A stretch of 8,203 nucleotides of DNA from positions 1 to 8,203 of the forward strand of contig JAIRJQ010000036.1 of NCBI GenBank assembly GCA_031260545.1, given 5' to 3'. The number at the start of each line of letters is the position of its first letter. Position 1 is the first letter of the stretch. The notes below the pieces were generated by a model that was not told the origin of the DNA, ran no database searches, and saw only the letters and a program-made list of their open reading frames with translations. Positions 1 through 7,073 of this stretch are shown here, piece after piece. The stretch comes from Methanomassiliicoccaceae archaeon. GTDB lineage: Archaea > Thermoplasmatota > Thermoplasmata > Methanomassiliicoccales > Methanomethylophilaceae. Both the position numbers and the translations under genes were made by a program.

Positions 1-3000
1 GATCATGCGTACGGACTGATCAAAGGCTCATATTGTTACCGCAACCTTCCGAAGGAGAAGTTCATCAGCGTTCTGAAATATCTGGGAAGCAAGGATGATT
101 TCGAAGGCGTTTATTCAAAATTATGGTATGATCAGGAGGAGAACAAGTTCGGAAGAAAAAAAGGGTCAAGGATGATCTACTTCATGAACTTGGGAACGAT
201 ACCGGAAGAGGCGAATTATCGAGTAATATCAAATCACGGTTCATCGCTTGGTGAGTTATCAGAAAAGTTCGTTGAACGCCTATCACCAAGGGACATATTC
301 GTTCTCGGCGGAAGATCGTTCGAATTCGTAAGGACAAAGGGAATGTCCGCATTCGTTAAAGAAGCGACAGGCAGAAAACCTACGGTGCCGTCATGGGCCG
401 GCGAGATGCTGCCGAGGAGTTTCGATCTCTCGATGGAAGTGGCGAAATTCAGGGGAGAATTAGCGCACAGGATAGAGAACGATGACATAGACCTCATCGA
501 TCTCTGCAACGAGTTCGATATAGACGAAGGGTCAGCAAGATCGATAGTCTCATATTTCAAAGAGCAGAAGGCCACCAGCGACATAATACCGGACGACAAA
601 AGGTTAGCGGTGGAAGAGTACATCGACCCGTCAGGCAACAACAGGCTGATATTCCACTTCCCGTTCGGACGCCGTGTCAATGACGCATTGTCAAGAGGGT
701 ACGCGTACAGATTATCCAACGTACTGGGTTGTAATGTTTCAGTGACCATGTCGGATGACAGTTTCATGATCGGAACGTCCAGAAAGATAGACCTCAGTAA
801 GATCGGAACGATGCTGACATCGAACGATCTGGAAGGGATACTGAGGAAAGCGGTCAGAGATTCAGAGATATTCAAGATGAGGTTCAGGCACACCGCTTCG
901 CGCAGTTTCATGATACTCCGCAATTACATGGGCCGTGCCGTTTCCGTGAACCGTCAGCAGATACGTTCCGCATATCTTCTTGAGACTTTAGGCAACATGG
1001 ATGACATGCCGGTGATGGAAGAGACCTATAGAGAAGTTCTCGAAGATGATATGGACATCAAGAATGCGCGCGTCGTCCTTGATATGATACATAACGGCGA
1101 GATGACGATAGAGACGATACCGTATAACGGCACACCGTCGCCGTTCGCGCATAATGCGATATTATCGGGATTCTCAGACATCGTGCTTATGGAGGACAGG
1201 AGCGCCCTGCTCCGGGAACTTCACCGGAAGGTATTGCACCGTGCAATGGGCGACGCTGTAAAGGAGTTCGAATTCGATGAGGACCGCGTCGTTCCGTATT
1301 TCAGGGAAAAGATAGGCCGCATCATCTCAAAGGACGATATAGTAACAATGTTAATGCGCACCGGGCCGTTACAGGCGTTCCGCGAACGCGGAAGGAATGT
1401 CTACGCATATGCTGACGCGGACAGAAAGACACTGGACCAATGGTGCAGAGAACTCTTGAGAGAGGGCAGGATCGGTACCGTGTTCCTTGACGAGCCCCAC
1501 ATAATGGCCTCTGATGAAATAGCATATTACGCGTCCGCGGTCAGGAAGGAGAGGGAACTGAACGAGACAGACGTAAAAGTTCTGAAGGCCGTCGGCAAAG
1601 ACGTAACGCTTGATGCGGTCACAGAAAGCACAGGGATAGACGAGGACACGGTGTTCAGATCGATGCGTAAATTGGAATCGATGTATCTTATCACCAGGAC
1701 CGACATCAGCAGGAACAAATGGTCGTTCTCGCTGTCCTCATACAAGGAACAGGACCGCAACCGGTCGCTGGACCGTATAATATTAAGGCATCTGGAATGC
1801 TTCGCGCCCGCAACGGTACACGAGGTCGCATATGCGATATCGGTGCCGGAGAATGAGGTCAAGACGTCGCTTGAAGCGCTGGTGAACGACGGCGAGGTCG
1901 CATGCGGCCGTTTCCTGATATCCGAAAATGACCAATATATGAAAAGGACCGATCATATACGTCTGAAAGCCGGGCACAGTAACGTATTCAGCCATGTCGC
2001 GGCAGAGCGTTACAGGCGTTCCAAAGGTAATAAATTCGGATCCATCGAAGAATACTTCAAATTCTACGGATCGGCGGGAAGCACGCTGGATGTGTTCAAC
2101 AGAGTTGAAGATTTCAAAATGGGAGAGTGGGCGTCGATGCGTGAGAGCGGACGCATACTTTTAGGACGTTTTGTACGCGGGCGTGTTAAATATGTGCTGT
2201 CAGAGGACGGAGAAAAATATGCATCGATACGCGAAGAACCGTTAATGCCGTTCGACGAAAAGGTGCTGGCATTCATCGCTGGAGCCGGGAAAGCGACCAC
2301 AAGGCAGCTTGTCGCGGAGATGGGCTTTGACAAAGATGAGATAAAAGAGTCGGTGAACAGACTGGACAGAGCGTTAAAGATCGTCCGCGCGTACGACGAA
2401 AGGGAAGATTGGGGGTCCGAGAACGTATACGAGGTGTACAGACCCGGCGTACCATCCGGAGATACGATACTGGAGCTTGCGGAACAGGCGGTCCGCGCGT
2501 ACGGGCCGGTACCGGCGATGGGCATAAGGTTCATCGTGGGCGTCTCGCAGGACACTGTTCCGGCGCTCATGAAGGCCGTCGGAGCAGAAACGGTGTACGT
2601 GGGCGACGGCCAGTCGCCGATGTACATGATGCCCGACGAGATACCGAAGATGAACGATCAGAATGATACGGAGGAGAAGATACGCATACTTTCGTTATTC
2701 GACCCCGTACTGGCATCAAAATGGGCGGAGATATCGTCACGGTACGGCGACCGCTGGATCTATCCTGCGGTACTAGGCGACAGGATAATCGGAGCATTGG
2801 AGATATGGGAGATGTCCGGCTGCGTTGAGATAAGATCAATGGACATGGAACATCCCGATCAGTTACCTGAAGTTTTGGATGCCGTCGACGGACTGATGAG
2901 GTTCTTCGGGATGAAGGGGCAGAACATATTCCGCATCAGGGAAATATTGAACGTAGATGCGGCGGAACTCGATGAAGCAAAGGTGTCCATACTGACAGCC

Positions 3001-4053
3001 AAAGGATATCATTTCGTTAACGGATTTTACGCAAAAGGAAGGCTGGTATTCAGATCGCTGACCGACGACGAGATCACAAGCCATGCGATACGGAAACAAA
3101 GAGCGCTGCCGTCATTAAGATACAGGACGGCGGCGGAAGCGATAGCGGACCGCGGATATATCCGTACGGATGCGGAGATGTTAACGCGCGTTGCCGAACG
3201 GACGCCTTTAAAAAAATTGGCGGAACGCAGCCATCTGATGCAGATGTCGCTCGTTCCCGGATTCCAGGGATATACGACGTATGAGTTCGCGTGCTTATGC
3301 AGAATGGCGAAGAGCGCCGAGACCGACGAGGAGATGAGGTCCCTGATGTCAATGATAAAGGAACGCCAGCCCGTGTCGAGAAGGGATATGCTGAGCCATT
3401 CGCCGTTCTCGCCCGACGTAACGCTTGACGTCCTCAGCCGGTTAACGCATGCGTCGATGGTATACATGGACGGGAACCGCCGTTATGCGCTCGTACCGGA
3501 TGCGGACATAGGCAAGCGTGAAGCGCTGCGCGAGATAATCAGGATACATTTCAGGTGCTTCGGGATATTCTCAGCGGAACAGTTATACAGGTTCCTGCTC
3601 GGATTCAGGATGGGAGAGCTGAGAGCAACGTTGGCGGAGCTCGAGGACGAGGGCTTTTTGGTGAAGGGATTCCTGAGAAAGGACGATCCCACGGTAATGT
3701 GGATGTTAAAAGAAGATATAGATAATAATATAGAGCCGGCAGGCGAGATGTTCCTCCTGAACACGCAGGACAATCTGCACGTTTATCTTCGGGACATGGT
3801 GAAACAGGAATGCGGTTCCTCCGAGAACGTTGTTTTCAAAGGAACGAAGATAATAGGTTCGTTCAAAGGAAAACTTACGGTGACCGGTGCGAAGATCGAG
3901 GATCTCCGCGGGACCGACGAGGCGTTAAAATTCATAAAGGATATGTCAACGGCACTCGGCGTATCATCAGAAAAACGCAAAAAAGAAGAGGACAAGGATT
4001 GGGACGTCTGTGAATTCTATCACAAGACGCACCCCGGAAGTATAATGAAATGA
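1..4053 (+). CDS. lhr: Lhr-type superfamily-2 ATP-dependent helicase with giant C-terminal extension (5'-partial)
   Basis: The frame is open from base 1, so the N-terminal RecA motor domains lie upstream; about 1350 residues are visible. Numbered from base 1, Lhr hallmarks appear in order: the end of the post-motor winged helix (residues 1-60), GTIPEE (65-70), PSWAGEMLPRSFDLS (130-144), FGRRVNDAL (222-230), RFRHTASRSFMILR (near 294-307), YREVLEDDMD (343-352), PSPFAH (379-384) and LMEDR (396-400). A typical archaeal Lhr stops soon after this point. Here roughly 935 further residues follow, containing several winged-helix-like segments (e.g. 592-654, 821-870, 1177-1240), an 'LFDP' beta-rich segment (899-970) resembling the C-terminal part of AlkZ/YcaQ-like proteins, and a lysine/glutamate-rich tail. 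Lhr proteins translocate 3'-5' on single-stranded DNA and unwind duplexes in repair; the bacterial Lhr C-terminal domain is reported as a tandem winged-helix unit with uracil glycosylase activity. Glycosylase activity here is inference only. Family assignment is firm; the true start is outside the window. Confidence 0.9.
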   Translation, partial: DHAYGLIKGSYCYRNLPKEKFISVLKYLGSKDDFEGVYSKLWYDQEENKFGRKKGSRMIYFMNLGTIPEEANYRVISNHGSSLGELSEKFVERLSPRDIFVLGGRSFEFVRTKGMSAFVKEATGRKPTVPSWAGEMLPRSFDLSMEVAKFRGELAHRIENDDIDLIDLCNEFDIDEGSARSIVSYFKEQKATSDIIPDDKRLAVEEYIDPSGNNRLIFHFPFGRRVNDALSRGYAYRLSNVLGCNVSVTMSDDSFMIGTSRKIDLSKIGTMLTSNDLEGILRKAVRDSEIFKMRFRHTASRSFMILRNYMGRAVSVNRQQIRSAYLLETLGNMDDMPVMEETYREVLEDDMDIKNARVVLDMIHNGEMTIETIPYNGTPSPFAHNAILSGFSDIVLMEDRSALLRELHRKVLHRAMGDAVKEFEFDEDRVVPYFREKIGRIISKDDIVTMLMRTGPLQAFRERGRNVYAYADADRKTLDQWCRELLREGRIGTVFLDEPHIMASDEIAYYASAVRKERELNETDVKVLKAVGKDVTLDAVTESTGIDEDTVFRSMRKLESMYLITRTDISRNKWSFSLSSYKEQDRNRSLDRIILRHLECFAPATVHEVAYAISVPENEVKTSLEALVNDGEVACGRFLISENDQYMKRTDHIRLKAGHSNVFSHVAAERYRRSKGNKFGSIEEYFKFYGSAGSTLDVFNRVEDFKMGEWASMRESGRILLGRFVRGRVKYVLSEDGEKYASIREEPLMPFDEKVLAFIAGAGKATTRQLVAEMGFDKDEIKESVNRLDRALKIVRAYDEREDWGSENVYEVYRPGVPSGDTILELAEQAVRAYGPVPAMGIRFIVGVSQDTVPALMKAVGAETVYVGDGQSPMYMMPDEIPKMNDQNDTEEKIRILSLFDPVLASKWAEISSRYGDRWIYPAVLGDRIIGALEIWEMSGCVEIRSMDMEHPDQLPEVLDAVDGLMRFFGMKGQNIFRIREILNVDAAELDEAKVSILTAKGYHFVNGFYAKGRLVFRSLTDDEITSHAIRKQRALPSLRYRTAAEAIADRGYIRTDAEMLTRVAERTPLKKLAERSHLMQMSLVPGFQGYTTYEFACLCRMAKSAETDEEMRSLMSMIKERQPVSRRDMLSHSPFSPDVTLDVLSRLTHASMVYMDGNRRYALVPDADIGKREALREIIRIHFRCFGIFSAEQLYRFLLGFRMGELRATLAELEDEGFLVKGFLRKDDPTVMWMLKEDIDNNIEPAGEMFLLNTQDNLHVYLRDMVKQECGSSENVVFKGTKIIGSFKGKLTVTGAKIEDLRGTDEALKFIKDMSTALGVSSEKRKKEEDKDWDVCEFYHKTHPGSIMK

Positions 4054-4142
4054 CCTCAAAATCTTTAAAAAATCACTCGCCGCTCAAAACACCGAGTAGG
4101 AATTAACGCCGTTACTTGACAATAACAGGGGTAAAACGCAAA

Positions 4143-4163
4143 AAATTGTTAAGTATACAATTT
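4143..4163. promoter_or_regulatory. Inverted repeat just upstream of the regulator's TATA box (candidate operator)
   Basis: Perfect 7-bp arms AAATTGT (4143-4149) and ACAATTT (4157-4163) flank a 7-base spacer. The repeat abuts the TATA-like box at 4165-4173, where the BRE and factor-B contact would be. The left arm also runs into TGTTAAG (4147-4153), which recurs at 4176-4182. The position suits an operator, perhaps for autoregulation by the downstream HTH protein; that assignment is inference. Confidence 0.4.
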
Positions 4164-4164
4164 G

Positions 4165-4173
4165 TTTTAAATA
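4165..4173 (+). promoter_or_regulatory. Archaeal TATA box of the HTH regulator gene; leaderless start
   Basis: TTTTAAATA is centred 27 bases upstream of the ATG at 4196. Archaeal transcription normally starts about 25 bases after the box centre, so the mRNA would begin at or next to the start codon. No Shine-Dalgarno lies before the ATG, which agrees with a leaderless transcript. Confidence 0.6.
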
Positions 4174-4181
4174 CCTGTTAA

Positions 4182-4206
4182 GGTATCCAAGTATCATGAA
4201 GATACC
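4182..4206. repeat. Inverted repeat GGTATC/GATACC spanning the regulator start codon
   Basis: GGTATC (4182-4187) and GATACC (4201-4206) are perfect complements separated by 13 bases that include the ATG. A further GTATC lies at 4191-4195. It could be a second operator half-site pair over the transcription start, or chance in A/T-rich sequence. Confidence 0.3.
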
Positions 4207-4585
4207 ATGTGAACTTGTTGTTTGGTACGTCCTTCCGACGATAAGAAGAGAGGTTGCGAAAGAGCTAGTAGAGAATCATAACATGTCACAGGCCGAGGTC
4301 GCGAGGCGTTTCGGTGTGACGGATGCAGCAATTTCGCAGTATCTGAAGAAGAAAAGGGGGGACAACCCGCTGATAGACGAGAGCCCGCAGCATGATAAGT
4401 TCATGGAAGAGGTACGCAACTCAGCCAAAAGGATAGCAAAGGAACACACCGAATTCGCGGGCGAGATGTGCAATATCTGTCTCGTAGTGAAGCGCATAGG
4501 TATGTTAGCAAAGATATACGAAGTTCAGATGGGCTGCGAACCGCCCGCCTGCGCGTGCGACAATCCTAAGATAATATCGCCGTGA
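4196..4585 (+). CDS. COG2522-like XRE-family HTH transcriptional regulator with Cys-rich tail
   Basis: 129 residues. The opening MKIPCELVVWYVLPTIRREV, followed by a helix-turn-helix at about residues 18-55 (SQAEVARRFGVTDAAISQYL), is what I recall of the archaeal COG2522 family, small XRE-type DNA-binding proteins. The C-terminal third holds five cysteines: C92-x2-C95, then C114, C119 and C121, plus C5 near the start. This pattern could bind a metal or iron-sulfur cluster, or act as a thiol redox switch; which one cannot be told from sequence. The ATG at 4196 is supported by a TATA box 27 bases upstream and by the family-typical N-terminus. The 3' end overlaps the end of the opposite-strand OGG gene by 61 bp, and the C114/C119/C121 cluster lies within the overlap. 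Targets are unknown. Cytoplasmic; no membrane segment or signal peptide. Confidence 0.85.
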   Translation: MKIPCELVVWYVLPTIRREVAKELVENHNMSQAEVARRFGVTDAAISQYLKKKRGDNPLIDESPQHDKFMEEVRNSAKRIAKEHTEFAGEMCNICLVVKRIGMLAKIYEVQMGCEPPACACDNPKIISP

Positions 4586-5367
4586 TACAGCAATTCCTGC
4601 GCATATCCGGCGAAGCGTCCGAAGCGTCCTTCCGCGAACAACGACAGCTGTCTGTAGTTCCCGGTGACGCCGTATCTTTCTTTCAAAACCTTTTCTATTC
4701 TTGCATCTATCGGGAAAGCATTCAAATGGCCGAATGCAAACAGCGAAACACAATCGGCGACCTTGTTGCCTATTCCTTTTATTTCATTCAGCGAATCAAA
4801 ACATTCCTTGTAATCCATATGAGCCAGATCGTTCGGTATAAAGACATTGTCGGCGACATTCTCAGCGAGTTCGATGAACCTTTTATCTCTGTATCCGAGT
4901 TTGCATCCGCCGATCAGATGAGAACGTTCCGCTATATCTTCCGCACTCGGGAACGAAAAACGTCCGCCCAGGTCCTTGCCGAACGTCCTGCACACGGAGT
5001 CCACCATCGCGGCTATGCGTTTTACGTTCGCATTCGTTGCAATGACGAAAGTGGCGATGCACTCCCAAGGGTCCTGTTTCAGGATACGCATGCCGGGACA
5101 TGCATCCGCAAGCCGGCGGACGAACGGGTCCTCTGATATCTCGGAATAGATGAGATCAAGGTCATCCTCATGTCTGAGGTAATCGAGCATCATTTTCTTA
5201 TCATCGGTGCCTTCGCAGACGATCTGCCCGTTCCTTTCCTCCAGCGTTATGATGCGGTCGCCGAGCACACCCTCCCATTTATCGCCGCGTTTGATCCACC
5301 GGTGCGCCTGCCCGCATCCTAACGTAGGGTCCAGAGATACTTTCAGATCGAGTCTCACGAACACCAT
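4525..5367 (-). CDS. ogg: OGG1-type 8-oxoguanine DNA glycosylase / AP lyase
   Basis: 280 residues from the ATG at 5367. It excises 8-oxo-7,8-dihydroguanine from DNA and nicks the resulting AP site through a lysine Schiff base (base excision repair). Visible marks: the N-terminal LGCGQAHRW (residues 16-24), equivalent to the CGQ-F-RW of OGG1; WECIATFVIATNANVKRI (102-119), matching the ECLFSFICSSNNNI-type helix; KLGYRDKRFI; the helix-hairpin-helix GIGNKVADC with the expected catalytic lysine K202; PIDARI with the catalytic aspartate D221; and AGYAQELL near the C-terminus, equivalent to AGWAQAVLF, which contributes to base recognition in human OGG1. The N-terminal domain is present, so this is the OGG1 branch, not the shorter Ogg2 or AGOG types. 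A GTG at 5412 would add 15 residues; I prefer 5367 because MVFVRLDLKVSLDP fits the usual N-terminus and the extra residues show no family similarity. It follows abiEii by 65 bases on the same strand. Confidence 0.92.
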   Translation of the reverse strand: MVFVRLDLKVSLDPTLGCGQAHRWIKRGDKWEGVLGDRIITLEERNGQIVCEGTDDKKMMLDYLRHEDDLDLIYSEISEDPFVRRLADACPGMRILKQDPWECIATFVIATNANVKRIAAMVDSVCRTFGKDLGGRFSFPSAEDIAERSHLIGGCKLGYRDKRFIELAENVADNVFIPNDLAHMDYKECFDSLNEIKGIGNKVADCVSLFAFGHLNAFPIDARIEKVLKERYGVTGNYRQLSLFAEGRFGRFAGYAQELLYHGDIILGLSHAQAGGSQPI

Positions 5368-5380
5368 TCGCAATGAACGG

Positions 5381-5388
5381 AAATAAAT
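5381..5388 (-). promoter_or_regulatory. Weak TATA-like box before the OGG gene
   Basis: Read on the minus strand this is ATTTATTT, centred about 18 bases before the ATG at 5367. That is closer than the usual 25, so it would start transcripts just inside the gene. It may not be real, and the gene could instead be read through from the AbiE operon. No Shine-Dalgarno precedes the ATG. Confidence 0.2.
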
Positions 5389-5432
5389 CTGTCGCTCAGC
5401 AATTGGAAACACAGGGGTTCAATTCATTCTTT

Positions 5433-6395
5433 TCAAAAATTCCACGTTTTTATACGACGGCATATTTCGTCGACGGCCTTGCGCAGTTTGTCGACAGGGA
5501 TCACGTCCTTCGCATCCGGCACGTAGATCCTTTGCATTGAGGCATATGCACGCATAAATTCATTGTTTGTATGATATTCATCAAAGATAGTAAATTCAGA
5601 GAAAGGTTTGTTCTTCAGGTTGCTGTTGTGCCGGACGCCTTCTTCTTCGCGCTTCAGACCCGCCAAATATGCGCACATCCTTTCATCCCCGAACAAGGCC
5701 CCGATCTCCGGCAATGCAGACAATACAGCAAGATCATAGACGTGCTTCGCTGTTTCTACATATCGGCGTTCTTCCGGTATGGCATAATAGAACTCGGCGG
5801 CGAATATCTTGTCCATGAATATTCGTTCCAATTTTATTGTGGTGATCCAGAACGGACACACACCAAATGTTCCTCGAAGTATCGTTTTATTTTCGTCGTT
5901 CGTGAGATCATAGACCGCGGGTGCGATCTCTATGAGGTCATGAGGCTCGCTTTTCGTGAATGAGGTCGCTTCGATCTTCACCCTGCCGAACCGCTGTAAC
6001 GGGTCGTCACCGATCGGGAAGAGAGAATCATACGCATACACTCTCGTAACGGAGCGGCTACCGGTTCTGTTCTCCGTACTTTCTAACAACGGCAAAGAGA
6101 TGTAATCCTTTGCCGCATTTTCCACGCGTTTCTTTTTTGCCGATTCGGAAGTGCAGTCTTCCATGCTTACCGTCAGGTCTATATCCTCCGAGAACCGCCT
6201 GATACAATGCAACGTTTTGTACAATGCCGTGCCGCCTTTGAAATACGCGGGCAATACGCTCTGCTTCGCGGCAAGCTCGCGAAGCATAAGGACAACATAG
6301 TAGTCCTTTTCGAGTATATCCGCTCTGATCCCATGCGTCTGCCCCACATCGAGAAGCAAGGCCCTGAACGCTTCCTTGTCCTCATGCAATCTCAT
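5433..6395 (-). CDS. abiEii: AbiEii-type nucleotidyltransferase toxin of a type IV toxin-antitoxin system
   Basis: 320 residues from the ATG at 6395. It belongs to the AbiEii/AbiGii family (DUF1814-like nucleotidyltransferase fold). Visible motifs: ILEKDYY (27-33); the nucleotide-binding FKGGTALYK (52-60) followed by RRFSEDIDL (66-74), with the acidic D71 and D73 expected to bind metal; VKIEAT (139-144); TIKLERIFMDKIFA (186-199); and RYVETAKHVYDL (211-222). Known relatives are GTP-binding nucleotidyltransferases that arrest growth; the related MenT toxins add nucleotides to tRNA 3' ends. The substrate here is unknown. Start choice: the ATG at 6395 has GAAGGTG ending seven bases upstream, and MRLHEDKEAF matches the family opening; an in-frame ATG at 6410 has no such site. 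The frame overlaps the end of the antitoxin gene by 14 bp (29 bp with the longer start), which points to translational coupling. All core motifs are present, so it is probably active. Confidence 0.9.
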   Translation of the reverse strand: MRLHEDKEAFRALLLDVGQTHGIRADILEKDYYVVLMLRELAAKQSVLPAYFKGGTALYKTLHCIRRFSEDIDLTVSMEDCTSESAKKKRVENAAKDYISLPLLESTENRTGSRSVTRVYAYDSLFPIGDDPLQRFGRVKIEATSFTKSEPHDLIEIAPAVYDLTNDENKTILRGTFGVCPFWITTIKLERIFMDKIFAAEFYYAIPEERRYVETAKHVYDLAVLSALPEIGALFGDERMCAYLAGLKREEEGVRHNSNLKNKPFSEFTIFDEYHTNNEFMRAYASMQRIYVPDAKDVIPVDKLRKAVDEICRRIKTWNF

Positions 6396-7062
6396 TGCGT
6401 GCACCTTCATAGTATATCTTTACCAATTCGTCCGCTAATTTGCCGCCTCCGCACTCTCCCGCATAGTACGCTAATTTAGCTGCATCCAAGTCTGATCGTT
6501 TGATATGTTCGTAGATCAGCCCGCGCGGATCATCCGTTTGGATATCATCCCTGTTCTTGATCAGCGCGGTGATGAGTTCGAGCGTTTGTAAGTACAGGTA
6601 ATTGCTCCGCGTGACCTTTGTTATCGGTCTGCTTAAGAAAACTTTGAGCGGCGCGTCCTCTATGAGTCCGCGCCCCCGGTGTCTGTTGGTCGCCACAAAA
6701 CGATGCGCCGGGACCTGTGTGGTGAGTCCGGCCTTATTCATAAGGGACAGACCCGTCTCATACCCTATGATTTCGTCTTTGTCCGTAATGTATTTCTTAT
6801 ATATGACCGCGCCGGGATCCAATTTTGCATACCCGAACACAGTGTTCTTTGTGCGGTAATAGATGCCGTTCTGAAAACGGAACAGATCACGGCGGGTCTT
6901 TTCAAGTCTGCTCATGGCCATATTGACAGACGGCCTAACGGCCTCCGGCCTCTCGCCCGTCCTGTCGGCCAAATAATCGCAGAGGTCCTCGTTGGTTATA
7001 GGAACTAAATACTCCATGCCGTCCAAGTATTCTTCCAATATTCTCTGATGTCCCCGTTTCAT
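6382..7062 (-). CDS. abiEi: AbiEi-type antitoxin / autorepressor (DUF6088-like)
   Basis: 226 residues. Residues 1-70 form a winged-helix-like DNA-binding region: ITNEDLCDYLADR, then AMSRLEKTRRDLFRFQNGIYYR with a beta wing. The middle (about 99-127) carries GYETGLSLMNKAGLTTQVP followed by VATN, the signature I associate with the AbiEi/DUF6088 antitoxins. The C-terminal half is mostly helical with no named motif that I recognise. In type IV systems the antitoxin counteracts the toxin without a stable complex, and its N-terminal domain represses the operon by binding inverted repeats in the promoter. Here it is the promoter-proximal gene and directly precedes and overlaps the toxin frame, the standard AbiE order. 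A perfect palindrome sits 30-57 bases upstream. The ATG at 7062 is preceded only by a weak GAGATG, and no better in-frame start was found. The partner toxin makes the assignment strong. Confidence 0.87.
   Translation of the reverse strand: MKRGHQRILEEYLDGMEYLVPITNEDLCDYLADRTGERPEAVRPSVNMAMSRLEKTRRDLFRFQNGIYYRTKNTVFGYAKLDPGAVIYKKYITDKDEIIGYETGLSLMNKAGLTTQVPAHRFVATNRHRGRGLIEDAPLKVFLSRPITKVTRSNYLYLQTLELITALIKNRDDIQTDDPRGLIYEHIKRSDLDAAKLAYYAGECGGGKLADELVKIYYEGARNEIA
6396..6408 (-). promoter_or_regulatory. Ribosome-binding site that decides the abiEii start
   Basis: On the minus strand GAAGGTG lies a few bases before the ATG at 6395, inside the last codons of the antitoxin gene. Its AGGTG core matches the archaeal anti-Shine-Dalgarno complement. 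It favours the start at 6395 over the one at 6410 and suggests that toxin translation depends on ribosomes finishing the antitoxin. Most other genes in the window seem leaderless, so an internal operon gene having this site makes sense. Confidence 0.5.
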
Positions 7063-7073
7063 TGTTTCATCTC

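Larger units (their letters stand above)
4054..4195. other. Intergenic region between lhr and the HTH regulator
   Basis: 142 bases. The first ~85 bases show no convincing hairpin-plus-T-run terminator for lhr. The last ~55 bases turn A/T-rich and hold the regulator's TATA box and inverted repeats, listed separately. Confidence 0.6.

Noticed and set aside
234..3995. Many open frames on the minus strand (e.g. 234-923, 2064-2627, 3027-3467) and other frames inside lhr
   Set aside because: They lie wholly within the strongly supported Lhr frame, are rich in Ser/Arg low-complexity translations, and show no family motifs.
4054..4140. Transcription terminator for lhr
   Set aside because: There is no T-run or stable hairpin in this stretch; only short A-runs are present.
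4582..5136. 184-residue plus-strand open frame
   Set aside because: It is antisense to the OGG gene, whose catalytic motifs are clear, and its translation resembles nothing recognisable.
5368..5412. GTG start adding 15 residues to OGG
   Set aside because: The added residues lack family similarity and no ribosome-binding site precedes the GTG; the ATG at 5367 matches the usual N-terminus.
5571..5963. 130-residue plus-strand open frame
   Set aside because: It is antisense to the well-supported AbiEii toxin and has no recognisable domain.
6396..6410. ATG at 6410 as the AbiEii start
   Set aside because: No ribosome-binding site precedes it, whereas GAAGGTG is well placed before 6395. It cannot be fully excluded.
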